Part shown: positions 6,768 to 13,509 of the stretch, in pieces | Layout: each line of letters opens with the position of its first letter | Position numbering within the stretch: the stretch's first letter is position 1 | Origin: a virus | Reading direction: 5' to 3' (one strand) | Length of the DNA stretch: 32,231 nt | IMG/VR virus record: IMGVR_UViG_3300021961_000365 | Span: 1-32,231 of that record | Position numbers and translations under genes: made by a program | The notes under the pieces: generated by a model | What the model was told of the DNA's origin: nothing | Databases searched by the model: none | Seen by the model: only the letters and a program-made list of their open reading frames with translations

Positions 6768-6980
6768 ATGAAAAAATACATACACGATCCGCTCGTGCGC
6801 GCTACATTGCGCGCACAGGCCAAGACATCAGTGGGGAGGCTCGCCTCCTTGCTTGCCACAGAAGCGCGCTGGAGCCGTAAGGCCACCATCGCACGCAATC
6901 AACTCGCCAAGGCGCGCAAATCCATTGCACGCATGGCTCAAGACATGGCAGCCAAGCTGCTCAAGGAGGAATTAGCATGA
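6768..6980 (+). CDS. Small basic helical protein
   Basis: A 70-residue protein rich in arginine, lysine and alanine (for example RATLRAQAKTSVGRL and QLAKARKSIARMAQ), probably one long amphipathic helix or coiled coil. Its function is unknown; nucleic-acid binding is plausible from the charge. I use the ATG at 6768; a TTG at 6756 in the same frame is closer to the AGGAG at 6747-6751 and could be the true start. That ribosome site is buried in the preceding hairpin. The stop codon overlaps the start of the next gene in an ATGA. Confidence 0.6.
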   Translation: MKKYIHDPLVRATLRAQAKTSVGRLASLLATEARWSRKATIARNQLAKARKSIARMAQDMAAKLLKEELA

Positions 6981-7603
6981 TATACAACAAAGAACTTTTC
7001 GACGAACTGGAGAAACTAGGCTGGCCTGCTTCGCCTGTCTTGGTTAATGGCAACACCAAAGACTATCGCTTCTATCACCCTACGCATCAGATATGTGTGC
7101 AGCCAATTGAGCGCAAGGGGCCAAATTCTTTTAACCGCGATCCCAACATCACGCGAACAGGCGATGGCACGCGCTGCACGATGGCCTGCACGCACAAGGA
7201 TGCCACAGGCGACCATAAGATAAAGCCTATACGCATCGACATGGACAAGAAACATTGGCGCAAACATCTAATAGCAGCATATACGGTGATGGTGATGAGC
7301 ATACAGGGCGTTAATGATATTCACGCCGAGCGTGATGAGCGCATCAGATTCATGCAGCAACTTAAGAAGGATGAGATTACGGCGTTCTGCGCGCCTGTAG
7401 GAGTGGAGGCCAGTGAGTTTGCCAAAGTGTTCAAAACCTCGTTCAAAGACAGCGGGTGGAGTCAACACGAACAATGTTCGATCACCTCTCATATCGGCTA
7501 CAACTTATCGCACTCTAGAGAAAAATCAGCATTGCTTTTTAAGCATCTAAAGGAGAATGGTTGGCTACGACACACTGACTTCACAAGCTCCACAACTTAT
7601 TAA
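6977..7603 (+). CDS. Hypothetical protein, 208 residues
   Basis: A soluble 208-residue protein I do not recognise. It begins at an ATGA overlap with the previous gene and has a good ribosome binding site (AAGGAGG, seven bases before the ATG), one of few in this operon. The N-terminal half is rich in aromatic residues and histidine (for example DYRFYHPTHQICVQP), with two cysteines in RCTMACTHKD at about 67-76. The C-terminal third is helical and could be a winged-helix-like segment. No signal peptide, membrane segment or catalytic motif is visible. Confidence 0.7.
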   Translation: MIYNKELFDELEKLGWPASPVLVNGNTKDYRFYHPTHQICVQPIERKGPNSFNRDPNITRTGDGTRCTMACTHKDATGDHKIKPIRIDMDKKHWRKHLIAAYTVMVMSIQGVNDIHAERDERIRFMQQLKKDEITAFCAPVGVEASEFAKVFKTSFKDSGWSQHEQCSITSHIGYNLSHSREKSALLFKHLKENGWLRHTDFTSSTTY

Positions 7604-7604
7604 A

Positions 7605-7709
7605 ATGACAACACTCTACAACATAACTATAGGAATTGCTGCGCTTGCGTGGCTTATCTTCTGCATTGGCATTGTGCCAGAAATGTTCAAGCGCGATGAC
7701 GATGAATAA
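7605..7709 (+). CDS. Tiny single-span membrane protein
   Basis: A 34-residue frame starting one base after the previous stop codon. Residues 6-26 (ITIGIAALAWLIFCIGIVPEM) form one hydrophobic span, followed by a charged tail KRDDDE. The length, span and position in a packed operon support a real small membrane protein, but very short genes are uncertain. It overlaps the next gene's start by a few bases. The function is unknown; small phage membrane peptides often act on host envelope proteins or in lysis control, and nothing here tells which. Confidence 0.55.
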   Translation: MTTLYNITIGIAALAWLIFCIGIVPEMFKRDDDE

Positions 7710-7932
7710 CCCAAACAGATCGGGGCCAAAGGTGGGGCCAGAGGGTGCGCGCATGAAGATGAAATCGCGGCCCTATCTGGAGCCATCCACACAACGTATA
7801 TTAAGTTTATGGAAAGACCTATACGGTGTTTCTCACGGCAAAGCCATTGATTCTGCGGTTGCTTTCGCTGGTGCTAACGTGCAATTTAAGCTGCCAATTA
7901 AAGCACAACCAACAACAGACAACAACGAATAA
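7702..7932 (+). CDS. Ribbon-helix-helix-like small protein
   Basis: A 76-residue protein whose central part (about 20-55, including LEPSTQRILSLWKDLYG and SHGKAIDSAVAFA) resembles a ribbon-helix-helix DNA-binding fold: a short strand followed by two helices with a G-x-S-x-G turn. Such proteins act as dimeric repressors. The basic, proline- and glycine-rich N-terminus would be flexible. Starts at 7696 and 7702 are both possible and both overlap the membrane peptide gene. As the only likely small transcription factor here besides zinc-finger proteins, it is a candidate reader of the dyads at 2834-3200 and 9755. This is inference. Confidence 0.6.
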   Translation: MNNPNRSGPKVGPEGARMKMKSRPYLEPSTQRILSLWKDLYGVSHGKAIDSAVAFAGANVQFKLPIKAQPTTDNNE

Positions 7933-7933
7933 C

Positions 7934-8155
7934 ATGGCAAACATACACGACATGATCGAGGACTACCTCGGTCGTGCTTCCATTGCTACTACCACTCAAA
8001 CGGCAGTATCTTGGGGCATTAAGAACGGGCTTGTGAAGCAAGCGCCACCGTCCAAGGGGACGGACTACAACTGGCAATTGAGCCGCCGCATTAAGCGGAA
8101 CGAAGCAGACAGACAACGCACAATCAAAAAACTACAACGTTTATTAGGACAATGA
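7934..8155 (+). CDS. Hypothetical protein, 73 residues
   Basis: A small, basic protein of unknown function. It starts at an ATG one base after the previous stop codon and ends in an ATGA overlap with the next gene, so its place in the operon is firm. The sequence (IHDMIEDYLGRASI, then TQTAVSWGIKNGLV) suggests an N-terminal helical, possibly winged-helix segment. It is followed by a strongly basic helix (RRIKRNEADRQRTIKKLQR) that could bind nucleic acid. Confidence 0.6.
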   Translation: MANIHDMIEDYLGRASIATTTQTAVSWGIKNGLVKQAPPSKGTDYNWQLSRRIKRNEADRQRTIKKLQRLLGQ

Positions 8156-8397
8156 GAAAAATAATCATGCTAAAGAACGGAGGGGCCGTAATAGATATTT
8201 CCCCTCTAGAGGACGTAGATTTCGCCATCATCTACCATAATCGGGAATGCCTGATTCTAGAGAATACGCTTGACGGAGAATGTGATGTTTATTACAATCC
8301 AAACATAGACAAGCAGCCAACAGCCAGCAGGGAAATTAAAACAAACAGCAAGAAACCATCCAAGCGCCTTAAGGCAAAAACCGTTCGCACCAAATGA
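8152..8397 (+). CDS. Hypothetical protein, 81 residues
   Basis: A small unrecognised protein joined to its neighbours by ATGA overlaps at both ends. The first 55 residues alternate hydrophobic strands and acidic turns (IIMLKNGGAVIDI, VDFAIIYHNREC). The last 25 are lysine-rich and probably disordered (SKKPSKRLKAKTVRTK), suggesting contact with nucleic acid or a negatively charged partner. There is no membrane span or catalytic motif. Confidence 0.55.
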   Translation: MRKIIMLKNGGAVIDISPLEDVDFAIIYHNRECLILENTLDGECDVYYNPNIDKQPTASREIKTNSKKPSKRLKAKTVRTK

Positions 8398-8594
8398 AAA
8401 CAAAAATACAATACATCATACAGGAGGCTTGTAAGTCTCCGCATGGAATTAATTATTATGATTGCCCCGATCTTGCAATCTTTACCAACGAGCAACAGGC
8501 TTTAAGGACATTATTATCTTTAGAAAAAGCCGAGAGTTCTTTTCGGTATAGGCTAGTCAAGAGGGTTGAAACAGTTGAAAAGGAGGCCGTATGA
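8394..8594 (+). CDS. Hypothetical protein, 66 residues
   Basis: A 66-residue unknown protein in the run of small early genes, with ATGA overlaps to both neighbours. It has a mixed alpha/beta look, with FTNEQQALRTLLSLEKAESS as a likely helix. Early phage genes of this size often encode proteins that modify host enzymes, but no feature here points to a target. Confidence 0.55.
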   Translation: MKTKIQYIIQEACKSPHGINYYDCPDLAIFTNEQQALRTLLSLEKAESSFRYRLVKRVETVEKEAV

Positions 8595-8818
8595 GAATCT
8601 ACGCATGGAAACAAAAAACAGAAAAAGACGGAACATTGGGGCTTCGTGGCGCGTGCATAGCAGATGATATGCAAGAGTTGTTTTGGGCAATTGATGCACA
8701 AACTGACCCATACACGGTTGAAATTGCAGAAATTGGGGATTTTAATTTATATCCCTATGATGATGCATTTGGCGGTGTTGTTAAATGGAAAAAACCAAAG
8801 TTTCAACCGAAGTATTAA
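8591..8818 (+). CDS. Hypothetical protein, 75 residues
   Basis: A small acidic protein of unknown function, rich in aromatic residues near the C-terminus (FNLYPYDDAFGG, VVKWKKPKF). The start overlaps the previous stop codon in an ATGA and is preceded by AAGGAGG at 8580-8586, although only a few bases away. It ends three bases before the nuclease-like gene at 8822. Nothing in the sequence identifies a role. Confidence 0.55.
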   Translation: MRIYAWKQKTEKDGTLGLRGACIADDMQELFWAIDAQTDPYTVEIAEIGDFNLYPYDDAFGGVVKWKKPKFQPKY

Positions 8819-8821
8819 GCC

Positions 8822-9289
8822 ATGCAACTAGACTGCAACACGCCTAATGGTAGGATATACATAAACCACGCCTACGATGTAATGGATAGGGTGGCGCAAA
8901 AGTTTAGAGCCAAGGCTGTCTTTACTGATGATGATGGCATTGCCGACATAGACGCTTTGTTTACACGCGATAACAAGCTGGTGGCTATTGCCGAAATCAA
9001 GAGCAGGAATCTTACCAAGGAGCAACTGGAGAAATTTGGTTCTTATCTGATCACACAAGATAAGATCGAAAGAGGGATTGCGCTCTCAGTGGCATTACAA
9101 GTTCCATATTTTGTCATGGTAAAACTGATTACCAGCGACATGATTGCGATGTGGAAAATCACTGACCATCATGGGATGGTTGAGTGCAAAAGTTATTGCG
9201 AAGTTACAACAACCAAAGCCACCTGTAATGGTGGGGAGGCAAATAGATTAAACGCTTTTCTCTCTATAGAAAACTGCATTTATATATGA
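8822..9289 (+). CDS. PD-(D/E)XK nuclease-fold protein
   Basis: A 155-residue protein with the core of the restriction-endonuclease-like fold. Acidic residues at 42-44 (ADID) are followed on the next strand by AEIKSR with E58 and K60, the (D/E)-x-K signature, then by a helix with LTKEQLEKFGSYL. The C-terminal half keeps strand/helix alternation, and NGGEANRLNAF near 140 looks like a conserved motif of this phage family as I know it. It may be a small repair or Holliday-junction-type nuclease or a DNA end-processing enzyme; the substrate is unknown. An ATGA overlap links it to the next gene. Confidence 0.65.
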   Translation: MQLDCNTPNGRIYINHAYDVMDRVAQKFRAKAVFTDDDGIADIDALFTRDNKLVAIAEIKSRNLTKEQLEKFGSYLITQDKIERGIALSVALQVPYFVMVKLITSDMIAMWKITDHHGMVECKSYCEVTTTKATCNGGEANRLNAFLSIENCIYI

Positions 9290-9765
9290 ACATAACATTA
9301 GAAAATACCCGCCATCTCGGAGTTGGCGACACCATAAATTCGACGGACTATATTGCAATGCAAGATGACGAGGGCCAATACGACTTCATTATTACTGGCG
9401 GCGAATACCATGGTCATATCATAGATGGCACAGAGGAGTATGAATTTCGCAGGCTAAATGTGCAAGACCCTGTAGACCTGTTGTGCATTGAATACGATAT
9501 TCAAACAGACATGGGCCGAGCAGCATTGGTTATATCTATAGAAAACGTAGCCACATTAGATCGCAAACAACGCGACTACGGCTCTCGCAACATCTCCGAA
9601 TTTGGTGAGATGGGGATTCTGATGCGCGTCTGGGATAAGATTTGCCGTTTGAAAAACCTAATGGGAAAAGAAAATCCTAAAAATGAATCCATAGATGATT
9701 CATGGCTTGACATGGCGAATTACGCCATCATCGCTATTTTAGTTCGCAGGGGAATTTGGAAATAA
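9286..9765 (+). CDS. Protein with C-terminal Nmad1 (DUF1599)-like domain
   Basis: A 159-residue protein. The C-terminal part (about 75-159) has the pattern of the DUF1599 / nucleotide modification associated domain 1 family: KQRDYGSRNISEFG at 94-107, MRVWDKICRL at 113-122 and DDSWLDMANYAII at 137-149. This all-helical domain recurs in phages, often near nucleotide metabolism or DNA-modification genes; its chemistry is unclear. The first 70 residues are a separate acidic beta-rich segment I cannot assign. No base-modifying enzyme such as a hydroxymethylase or glycosyltransferase is visible in this window, so a link to modified DNA is only suggestive. It starts in an ATGA overlap. Confidence 0.65.
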   Translation: MNITLENTRHLGVGDTINSTDYIAMQDDEGQYDFIITGGEYHGHIIDGTEEYEFRRLNVQDPVDLLCIEYDIQTDMGRAALVISIENVATLDRKQRDYGSRNISEFGEMGILMRVWDKICRLKNLMGKENPKNESIDDSWLDMANYAIIAILVRRGIWK

Positions 9766-9784
9766 CTCCAAACCCTGTTATAAG
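9755..9784 (+). promoter_or_regulatory. Promoter with overlapping dyad before the SSB gene
   Basis: TTGGAA (9756-9761) lies 17 bases before TATAAG (9779-9784), a near-consensus -10 box. The perfect dyad TTTGGA/TCCAAA (9755-9760 and 9767-9772) covers the -35 box and part of the spacer, the classic place for a repressor. The ATG at 9806 is about 15 bases after the expected transcription start. Confidence 0.5.
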
Positions 9785-9805
9785 TTAGTCAAAAACATAA
9801 CAAGT

Positions 9806-10411
9806 ATGAGCCTAGAAAATGCAATCAATACTCCCGCAGGGGAATATATCAAGGGTGGTTTTTCTGCTACGGTGCAGATGCCACAAACAAAACAATCGAA
9901 GGCTGGTAAAGCCTTCTATGTCGCCACTGTAGCTGACGGCGCTTTTCGTGCTGACGTAATTTCCTTCTCGCAGGACTTTGCGAAATGGGACGGTCATCGT
10001 ATCAATGTTTCTGGCATGGGCCTTAAACGTGGTGATGATTACCAAGGAAAGGCCAAGATCACCATTGGAGATAAGGCTGTCATCAAGAGCTTAGGTGCTG
10101 GTGATGAGGCCGCCGAGTCTCATTCGGTGATTACACAGGCGTTCCCGACCAACAAGACATACACCTCTAACACGCCATCTGTTTATCTGAACAGCCCTGT
10201 TCGCGTTGAGGGTGCTGCTGTTGGCAATGCGCTGACAAACGCAACAAGTCTTGCCATCGCTGGCAAAATCCAATCGGAAGCCTTAGAGAGTTTCCTGTTC
10301 CACACCGCATCAAAGTATCTTCGCACAGCTAATAAGCTGTTGTCAGGTGAATTGTCGGCTTCTAACATTCTAGAAGCCAAAGAAGTAGGCACAGAAGAAG
10401 TGCCGTTCTAA
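9806..10411 (+). CDS. Putative single-stranded DNA-binding protein
   Basis: A 201-residue protein that I read as a phage SSB. Residues 15-95 alternate strands as in an OB fold (GGFSATVQMPQTKQSKAGKA, then RADVISFSQDFAKWDGHRIN and KAKITIGDKAV). The protein ends in acidic-to-hydrophobic EEVPF, close to the DDDIPF tip by which bacterial SSBs recruit partners. The middle 80 residues are longer than in typical SSBs. Its place just before a recombination exonuclease and the replicative helicase supports the call. It has its own candidate promoter and a hairpin after its stop codon, so it may be expressed at a different level from its neighbours. Confidence 0.65.
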   Translation: MSLENAINTPAGEYIKGGFSATVQMPQTKQSKAGKAFYVATVADGAFRADVISFSQDFAKWDGHRINVSGMGLKRGDDYQGKAKITIGDKAVIKSLGAGDEAAESHSVITQAFPTNKTYTSNTPSVYLNSPVRVEGAAVGNALTNATSLAIAGKIQSEALESFLFHTASKYLRTANKLLSGELSASNILEAKEVGTEEVPF

Positions 10412-10415
10412 TATC

Positions 10416-10455
10416 AAGCAGGGGTCGGCTTTGCCTTCTCCTGCTTCCCTTTCTT
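10416..10455 (+). terminator. Hairpin after the SSB gene, possible weak terminator
   Basis: AAGCAGG (10416-10422) pairs with CCTGCTT (10440-10446); a further GGC/GCC pair around TTT extends the stem past a small internal loop. The trailing CCCTTTCTT is only partly T-rich, so termination would be incomplete. It could reduce readthrough into the exonuclease gene or protect the SSB message. Confidence 0.5.
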
Positions 10456-10468
10456 AAATATAAATATA

Positions 10469-11308
10469 ATGAGTAACGAATCTGGAGGACATTGGTATAC
10501 GTTGGACGGCAAGGCCGCTCATACGCAACCGACGAAAACGAAGGGCGCAAAGCCTATTCGATCAACCACGCTTGCAGACGCTAAACGACTGGGGCTGCTT
10601 CCGAGCGTCTCTGCCTATACTAGAATGTTGGCCGCCCCATATTTGGAGCGGTATAAGATGCTGGAGGTTGCGAAGGCGTGTTACGCCTGCCCTCCTTCTG
10701 GCGGCGAGAGCTATGACGACTACGCTAAACATATCTTAGAAAAGAGCGGGAAGGACGGGAGCGGTGCGGCTCAAGTGGGAACACAGGTTCACGCTGCCAT
10801 TGACTTATACTTTACTGACCCAGAACACTATATGGCCTGTCCCGACATTGTTTGTCAAGACGGCAGCGAAGTGACAGCAGATTCTTTTGTATTACCAGCA
10901 ATAGCTAAGATTCAAGCTCTTGGTTTAACGGTGAATAGCACGGAAACGGTGTTAGTAAATCCTGCTTACGGATACGCGGGAACTACGGATATGCTGTTCA
11001 CGCATAAAAATTTATGCGGGGTGTTGGACTTTAAGACCAAGCGCACGCACGAAGGAGAGCCTGTCATCTCTGGTGATACGCATTGTATGCAGATCGCCGC
11101 CTATCATGCGGCTCATTGGGGTGCGGCAGATGGTGAGCCTATTGGACTTAATTCGGTTGGATATAATGTTTACATCTCGACAACAGAGATTGGCCGCGTA
11201 GAGGTAGTGGAGTATTCACAGCAGGAGCTTGTCGAAGGCTGGCAAGCATTCAAATCCTGTCTCAACTTATATAGATACATTAAAGGGTTTGACCCACGCA
11301 AAAAATGA
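10469..11308 (+). CDS. RecB/Cas4-like PD-(D/E)XK exonuclease
   Basis: A 279-residue nuclease of the RecB/Cas4-like branch of the PD-(D/E)XK superfamily. The order of motifs is typical: GTQVH at 104-108, an acidic residue near E159, AGTTDML at 170-176 with the metal-binding aspartate at 174, the core DFKTK at 187-191 and a QIAAY motif at 208-212. No iron-sulphur cysteine cluster is evident, unlike Cas4. In phages such enzymes resect double-stranded ends for recombination and replication. The gene starts after an A/T-only leader with no Shine-Dalgarno sequence. It overlaps the helicase gene by four bases, so the two are co-translated. Confidence 0.85.
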   Translation: MSNESGGHWYTLDGKAAHTQPTKTKGAKPIRSTTLADAKRLGLLPSVSAYTRMLAAPYLERYKMLEVAKACYACPPSGGESYDDYAKHILEKSGKDGSGAAQVGTQVHAAIDLYFTDPEHYMACPDIVCQDGSEVTADSFVLPAIAKIQALGLTVNSTETVLVNPAYGYAGTTDMLFTHKNLCGVLDFKTKRTHEGEPVISGDTHCMQIAAYHAAHWGAADGEPIGLNSVGYNVYISTTEIGRVEVVEYSQQELVEGWQAFKSCLNLYRYIKGFDPRKK

Positions 11309-12558
11309 ATTACGAACAAACTTTCCTTGGTTCCTGTTTACAGGATGGGGGAAACATAGATTTGGCAATCCAAGATGGCCTTGTGCCGTCCTGTTTCACC
11401 ACAGATGATCGGAGGGATATTTGGGGTGCATTATTAGGCAATAGGACAGAAGGGCGGCAGACGGATACGACAGGTATTTTTATGCAGATGGGGACTAAAT
11501 GCCCTTCGGAGGAGTTGTTTGCTTGTGAGGCGGCGGCTCCCACCACGGTTTATGCAAAGAGGTGTCTAAAACAGATAATAGAGGCTTACGGCATAAGCCT
11601 TATAAAACCAGCCTTGAAGGGGGTTTTAGAGAAAATTGACAAGGGATTAGAGTATGACGCAATCAAATCGTCTGTAGACGCGCTAGAATCGATTTTAAGG
11701 CCATCCGTGAGCCAAGACGTATCCATGCCACAGGTAGTGGACGAAGCCTCTCTATGGGCTACACAGCAATGTAGCGGCGAGGTTCCAGTGGAAACCGTTG
11801 TGACTCTGGGCCTTAGGGCGTTTGACGCTCTAGCCACACCCATACAGGAGCATGAATACGTTGTTGTAGGTGCGCGAACCAGCACAGGCAAAAGCAGTTT
11901 CATGGCACAGGTGGCAGGCCACAACTTACGTCGCGGCCTCAAGGTGGCTTATTTCACCCTAGAAACCAGCAGCAAGAGCCTTGTCTTGCAGATCGCGGCA
12001 CAAAGGGCAGGCGTTAATCTACGCAACTTGCGGGATGAGTTTGAACCACAGCAAATTAAGTTTCAGCAAGAGTTGGCTTATCTGAGAACGCAACCGTTGT
12101 TGGTGTTTGATCGTGACCTTACGTTAGATAAGATTGAGGCGCGTTGCCGCCTGCTGGCTACGTCATTCAAACCCAACCTTGTCATCATAGACTATCTGGG
12201 GCTTATCAAAGTGAAGGCTGATGGTGCGTATGAGCGGATGAGTGCGTTGTCTAAGGCTATGATTCCCCTCAAGAAGTCGTTAGGCTGTGCGCTGATGGTG
12301 GCGGCACAACTCAATCGCGGCAACGAAAGAGAGGATAGACCACCCAACAGAACAGACTTCCGCGACACAGGAAGTATTGAGGAAGATGCACACAGGGTGC
12401 TTGCAATTCACCGTCCCTCGAAAGATGATAGCGGAGAGATACAAGGGCTTGAACGCTCTAGTTTTCAGACAGAACTTTACCAACTTAAACTCAGAGATGG
12501 CCCACTTGCACAATCACGCTGTAGGTTTGAGGCTAAATATACACGATTTGTAGAATAA
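11305..12558 (+). CDS. dnaB: DnaB-type replicative helicase
   Basis: A 417-residue helicase of the DnaB family that should unwind phage DNA at the fork. The N-terminal 110 residues look like the DnaB N-domain (YEQTFLGSCLQDGGNIDLAI). The RecA-like core has Walker A GARTSTGKSS at 189-198, FTLETS after the next strand, Walker B LVIIDY at 292-297, AAQLNRG at 333-339 and the DFRDTGSIEEDAH motif at 351-363. It is somewhat shorter than bacterial DnaB. No primase or polymerase is in this window, so host enzymes or genes outside it must supply them. The stop codon is only seven bases before a tRNA gene. Confidence 0.93.
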   Translation: MNYEQTFLGSCLQDGGNIDLAIQDGLVPSCFTTDDRRDIWGALLGNRTEGRQTDTTGIFMQMGTKCPSEELFACEAAAPTTVYAKRCLKQIIEAYGISLIKPALKGVLEKIDKGLEYDAIKSSVDALESILRPSVSQDVSMPQVVDEASLWATQQCSGEVPVETVVTLGLRAFDALATPIQEHEYVVVGARTSTGKSSFMAQVAGHNLRRGLKVAYFTLETSSKSLVLQIAAQRAGVNLRNLRDEFEPQQIKFQQELAYLRTQPLLVFDRDLTLDKIEARCRLLATSFKPNLVIIDYLGLIKVKADGAYERMSALSKAMIPLKKSLGCALMVAAQLNRGNEREDRPPNRTDFRDTGSIEEDAHRVLAIHRPSKDDSGEIQGLERSSFQTELYQLKLRDGPLAQSRCRFEAKYTRFVE

Positions 12559-12565
12559 ATAATTT

Positions 12566-12640
12566 GCCTGCGTAGCTTAATGGTGAAGCGCCTCATTTGT
12601 AATGAGGATATTGCGGGTTCGATTCCTGCCGCAGGCTCCA
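12566..12640 (+). tRNA. tRNA-Thr (anticodon UGU)
   Basis: A full cloverleaf can be drawn. The acceptor stem GCCTGCG pairs perfectly with CGCAGGC. The D stem is GCTT/AAGC. The anticodon stem CCTCA/TGAGG carries loop TTTGTAA, giving anticodon TGT for threonine. The T arm is GCGGG-TTCGATT-CCTGC, and the 3' CCA is encoded. It lies inside the early operon on the coding strand, so it must be cut out of a polycistronic transcript. It would read ACA and probably other ACN codons, which are common in the threonine-rich fibre genes. Confidence 0.95.
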
Positions 12641-12653
12641 ACTTAATAATAAA

Positions 12654-12842
12654 ATGAATGACATATATCCATTAATAGAGAAAGGCAAAATCAACTACGC
12701 CAGAGCATACGGCGTATTGTCTGGCTTGTTCATTGCGTTAGAACAAGGTTCGTATTCTAAAGAACAGGCCATTGAAGAATATAATAGAATTTGGCATATA
12801 ATTAATAACCAAGAAAACCGTGACGACATTTCTAGGAATTAA
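12654..12842 (+). CDS. Hypothetical protein, 62 residues
   Basis: A small helical protein of unknown function starting 13 bases after the tRNA. The sequence (YARAYGVLSGLFIALEQGSY, then KEQAIEEYNRIWHIIN) suggests two amphipathic helices and no membrane anchor. The leader is A-rich without a Shine-Dalgarno site. Its end overlaps a further small frame that starts at a GTG. Confidence 0.55.
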   Translation: MNDIYPLIEKGKINYARAYGVLSGLFIALEQGSYSKEQAIEEYNRIWHIINNQENRDDISRN

Positions 12843-12954
12843 CGGCCACATCAATTTATCGCTCCACTCAAACCCAATCCAATTCATGTTGGATGCTCGG
12901 AATCTTGTGGGGAAAGTGCAGGGCGATTCTATTTTACAGGAGGCACAACAATGA
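12820..12954 (+). CDS. Probable small protein with GTG start
   Basis: A 44-residue frame from a GTG at 12820 to a TGA that overlaps the next ATG in an ATGA. It reads VTTFLGINGHINLSLHSNPI and then MLDARNLVGKVQGDSILQEA, which looks like a genuine folded or helical segment. It fills what would otherwise be the only gap of about 110 bases in this part of the operon. A shorter version from the ATG at 12886 (22 residues) is possible. Function unknown. Confidence 0.5.
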   Translation: MTTFLGINGHINLSLHSNPIQFMLDARNLVGKVQGDSILQEAQQ

Positions 12955-13238
12955 GCGACACGCCTAGAACACATGAACAGATAAATGGCAAACCATGCAC
13001 TCAGTTTGGGCTGCTTGCTGGGATGTCATTGCGTAATGCTTTAGTGCCATCAGAGTTTGCACGCCAACTAGAGCGCGAACTTGCCGCCGCGAACGCCGAG
13101 ATTGCGCGGTTGCGAGAAGCTGCAAACGCTGTTGTGGAAAGATGGGAAACGCCGCTGTGGAAGGATGTTGAGCCAACGGCGCACGTTATTTATGCGCTAA
13201 GAGACGAACTTGCGGCACAACAGCAGGCCAGCAAATGA
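12951..13238 (+). CDS. Small coiled-coil protein
   Basis: A 95-residue protein with a strong ribosome binding site (AGGAGG, eight bases upstream). Residues 35-65 (SEFARQLERELAAANAEIAR) form a clear coiled coil, and a second helix (AHVIYALRDELAAQQ) closes the protein. The opening MSDTPRTHEQ and the coiled coil are a recurrent pattern in uncharacterised phage proteins known to me. It could be a structural scaffold or dimeric regulator. It overlaps the frameshifted HNH gene by four bases. Confidence 0.65.
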   Translation: MSDTPRTHEQINGKPCTQFGLLAGMSLRNALVPSEFARQLERELAAANAEIARLREAANAVVERWETPLWKDVEPTAHVIYALRDELAAQQQASK

Positions 13239-13505
13239 AACGAACACCACTCAGACGAATCTCTAAAAAAAGACAAAATGCCCTCACCATTTATCGGCGG
13301 CTTAAAAAAGAATATATTTCTGAACACGACACTTGTGAGGTGCGTGGATGCTCTCACCCTGCTTGTGATATTCACCATCGTCTTTCCCTTGGTCGGCGGT
13401 AGTTTTCTTGAGCCAAGTAATTTTATGGCTATATGCCGTTTACACCACATCCAGATACATAACAATCCTCGTTGGGCGGAAGCTGAACATTATCTATTAA
13501 AATAA
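13235..13505 (+). pseudogene. HNH endonuclease gene broken by a frameshift
   Basis: The frame from the ATG at 13235 reads MKRTPLRRISKKRQ, then a zinc-type CEVRGCSHPACDIHH segment, and stops at TAG (13400-13402) after 55 residues. The +1 frame continues with SFLEPSNFMAICRLHHIQIH and NPRWAEAEHYLLK to 13505, which is the missing second half of an HNH fold. Removing one G from CGGCGG at 13394-13399 would give GRGSFLEP and join the halves. The gene is therefore an inactivated HNH nuclease, a sequencing or assembly error, or an unusual programmed frameshift. Its start overlaps the previous stop codon in an ATGA. Confidence 0.75.
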
Positions 13506-13509
13506 TCCT

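Noticed and set aside
12566-12640. Attachment site at the tRNA gene
   Set aside because: No integrase, excisionase or repeated tRNA 3' end was found; the tRNA is inside an operon, so it looks like a working phage tRNA.
13389-13402. Programmed +1 frameshift as the main explanation for the split HNH gene
   Set aside because: The tRNA reading CGG cannot re-pair well on GGU after slipping, and a single-base insertion explains the data more simply. It is kept only as an alternative.
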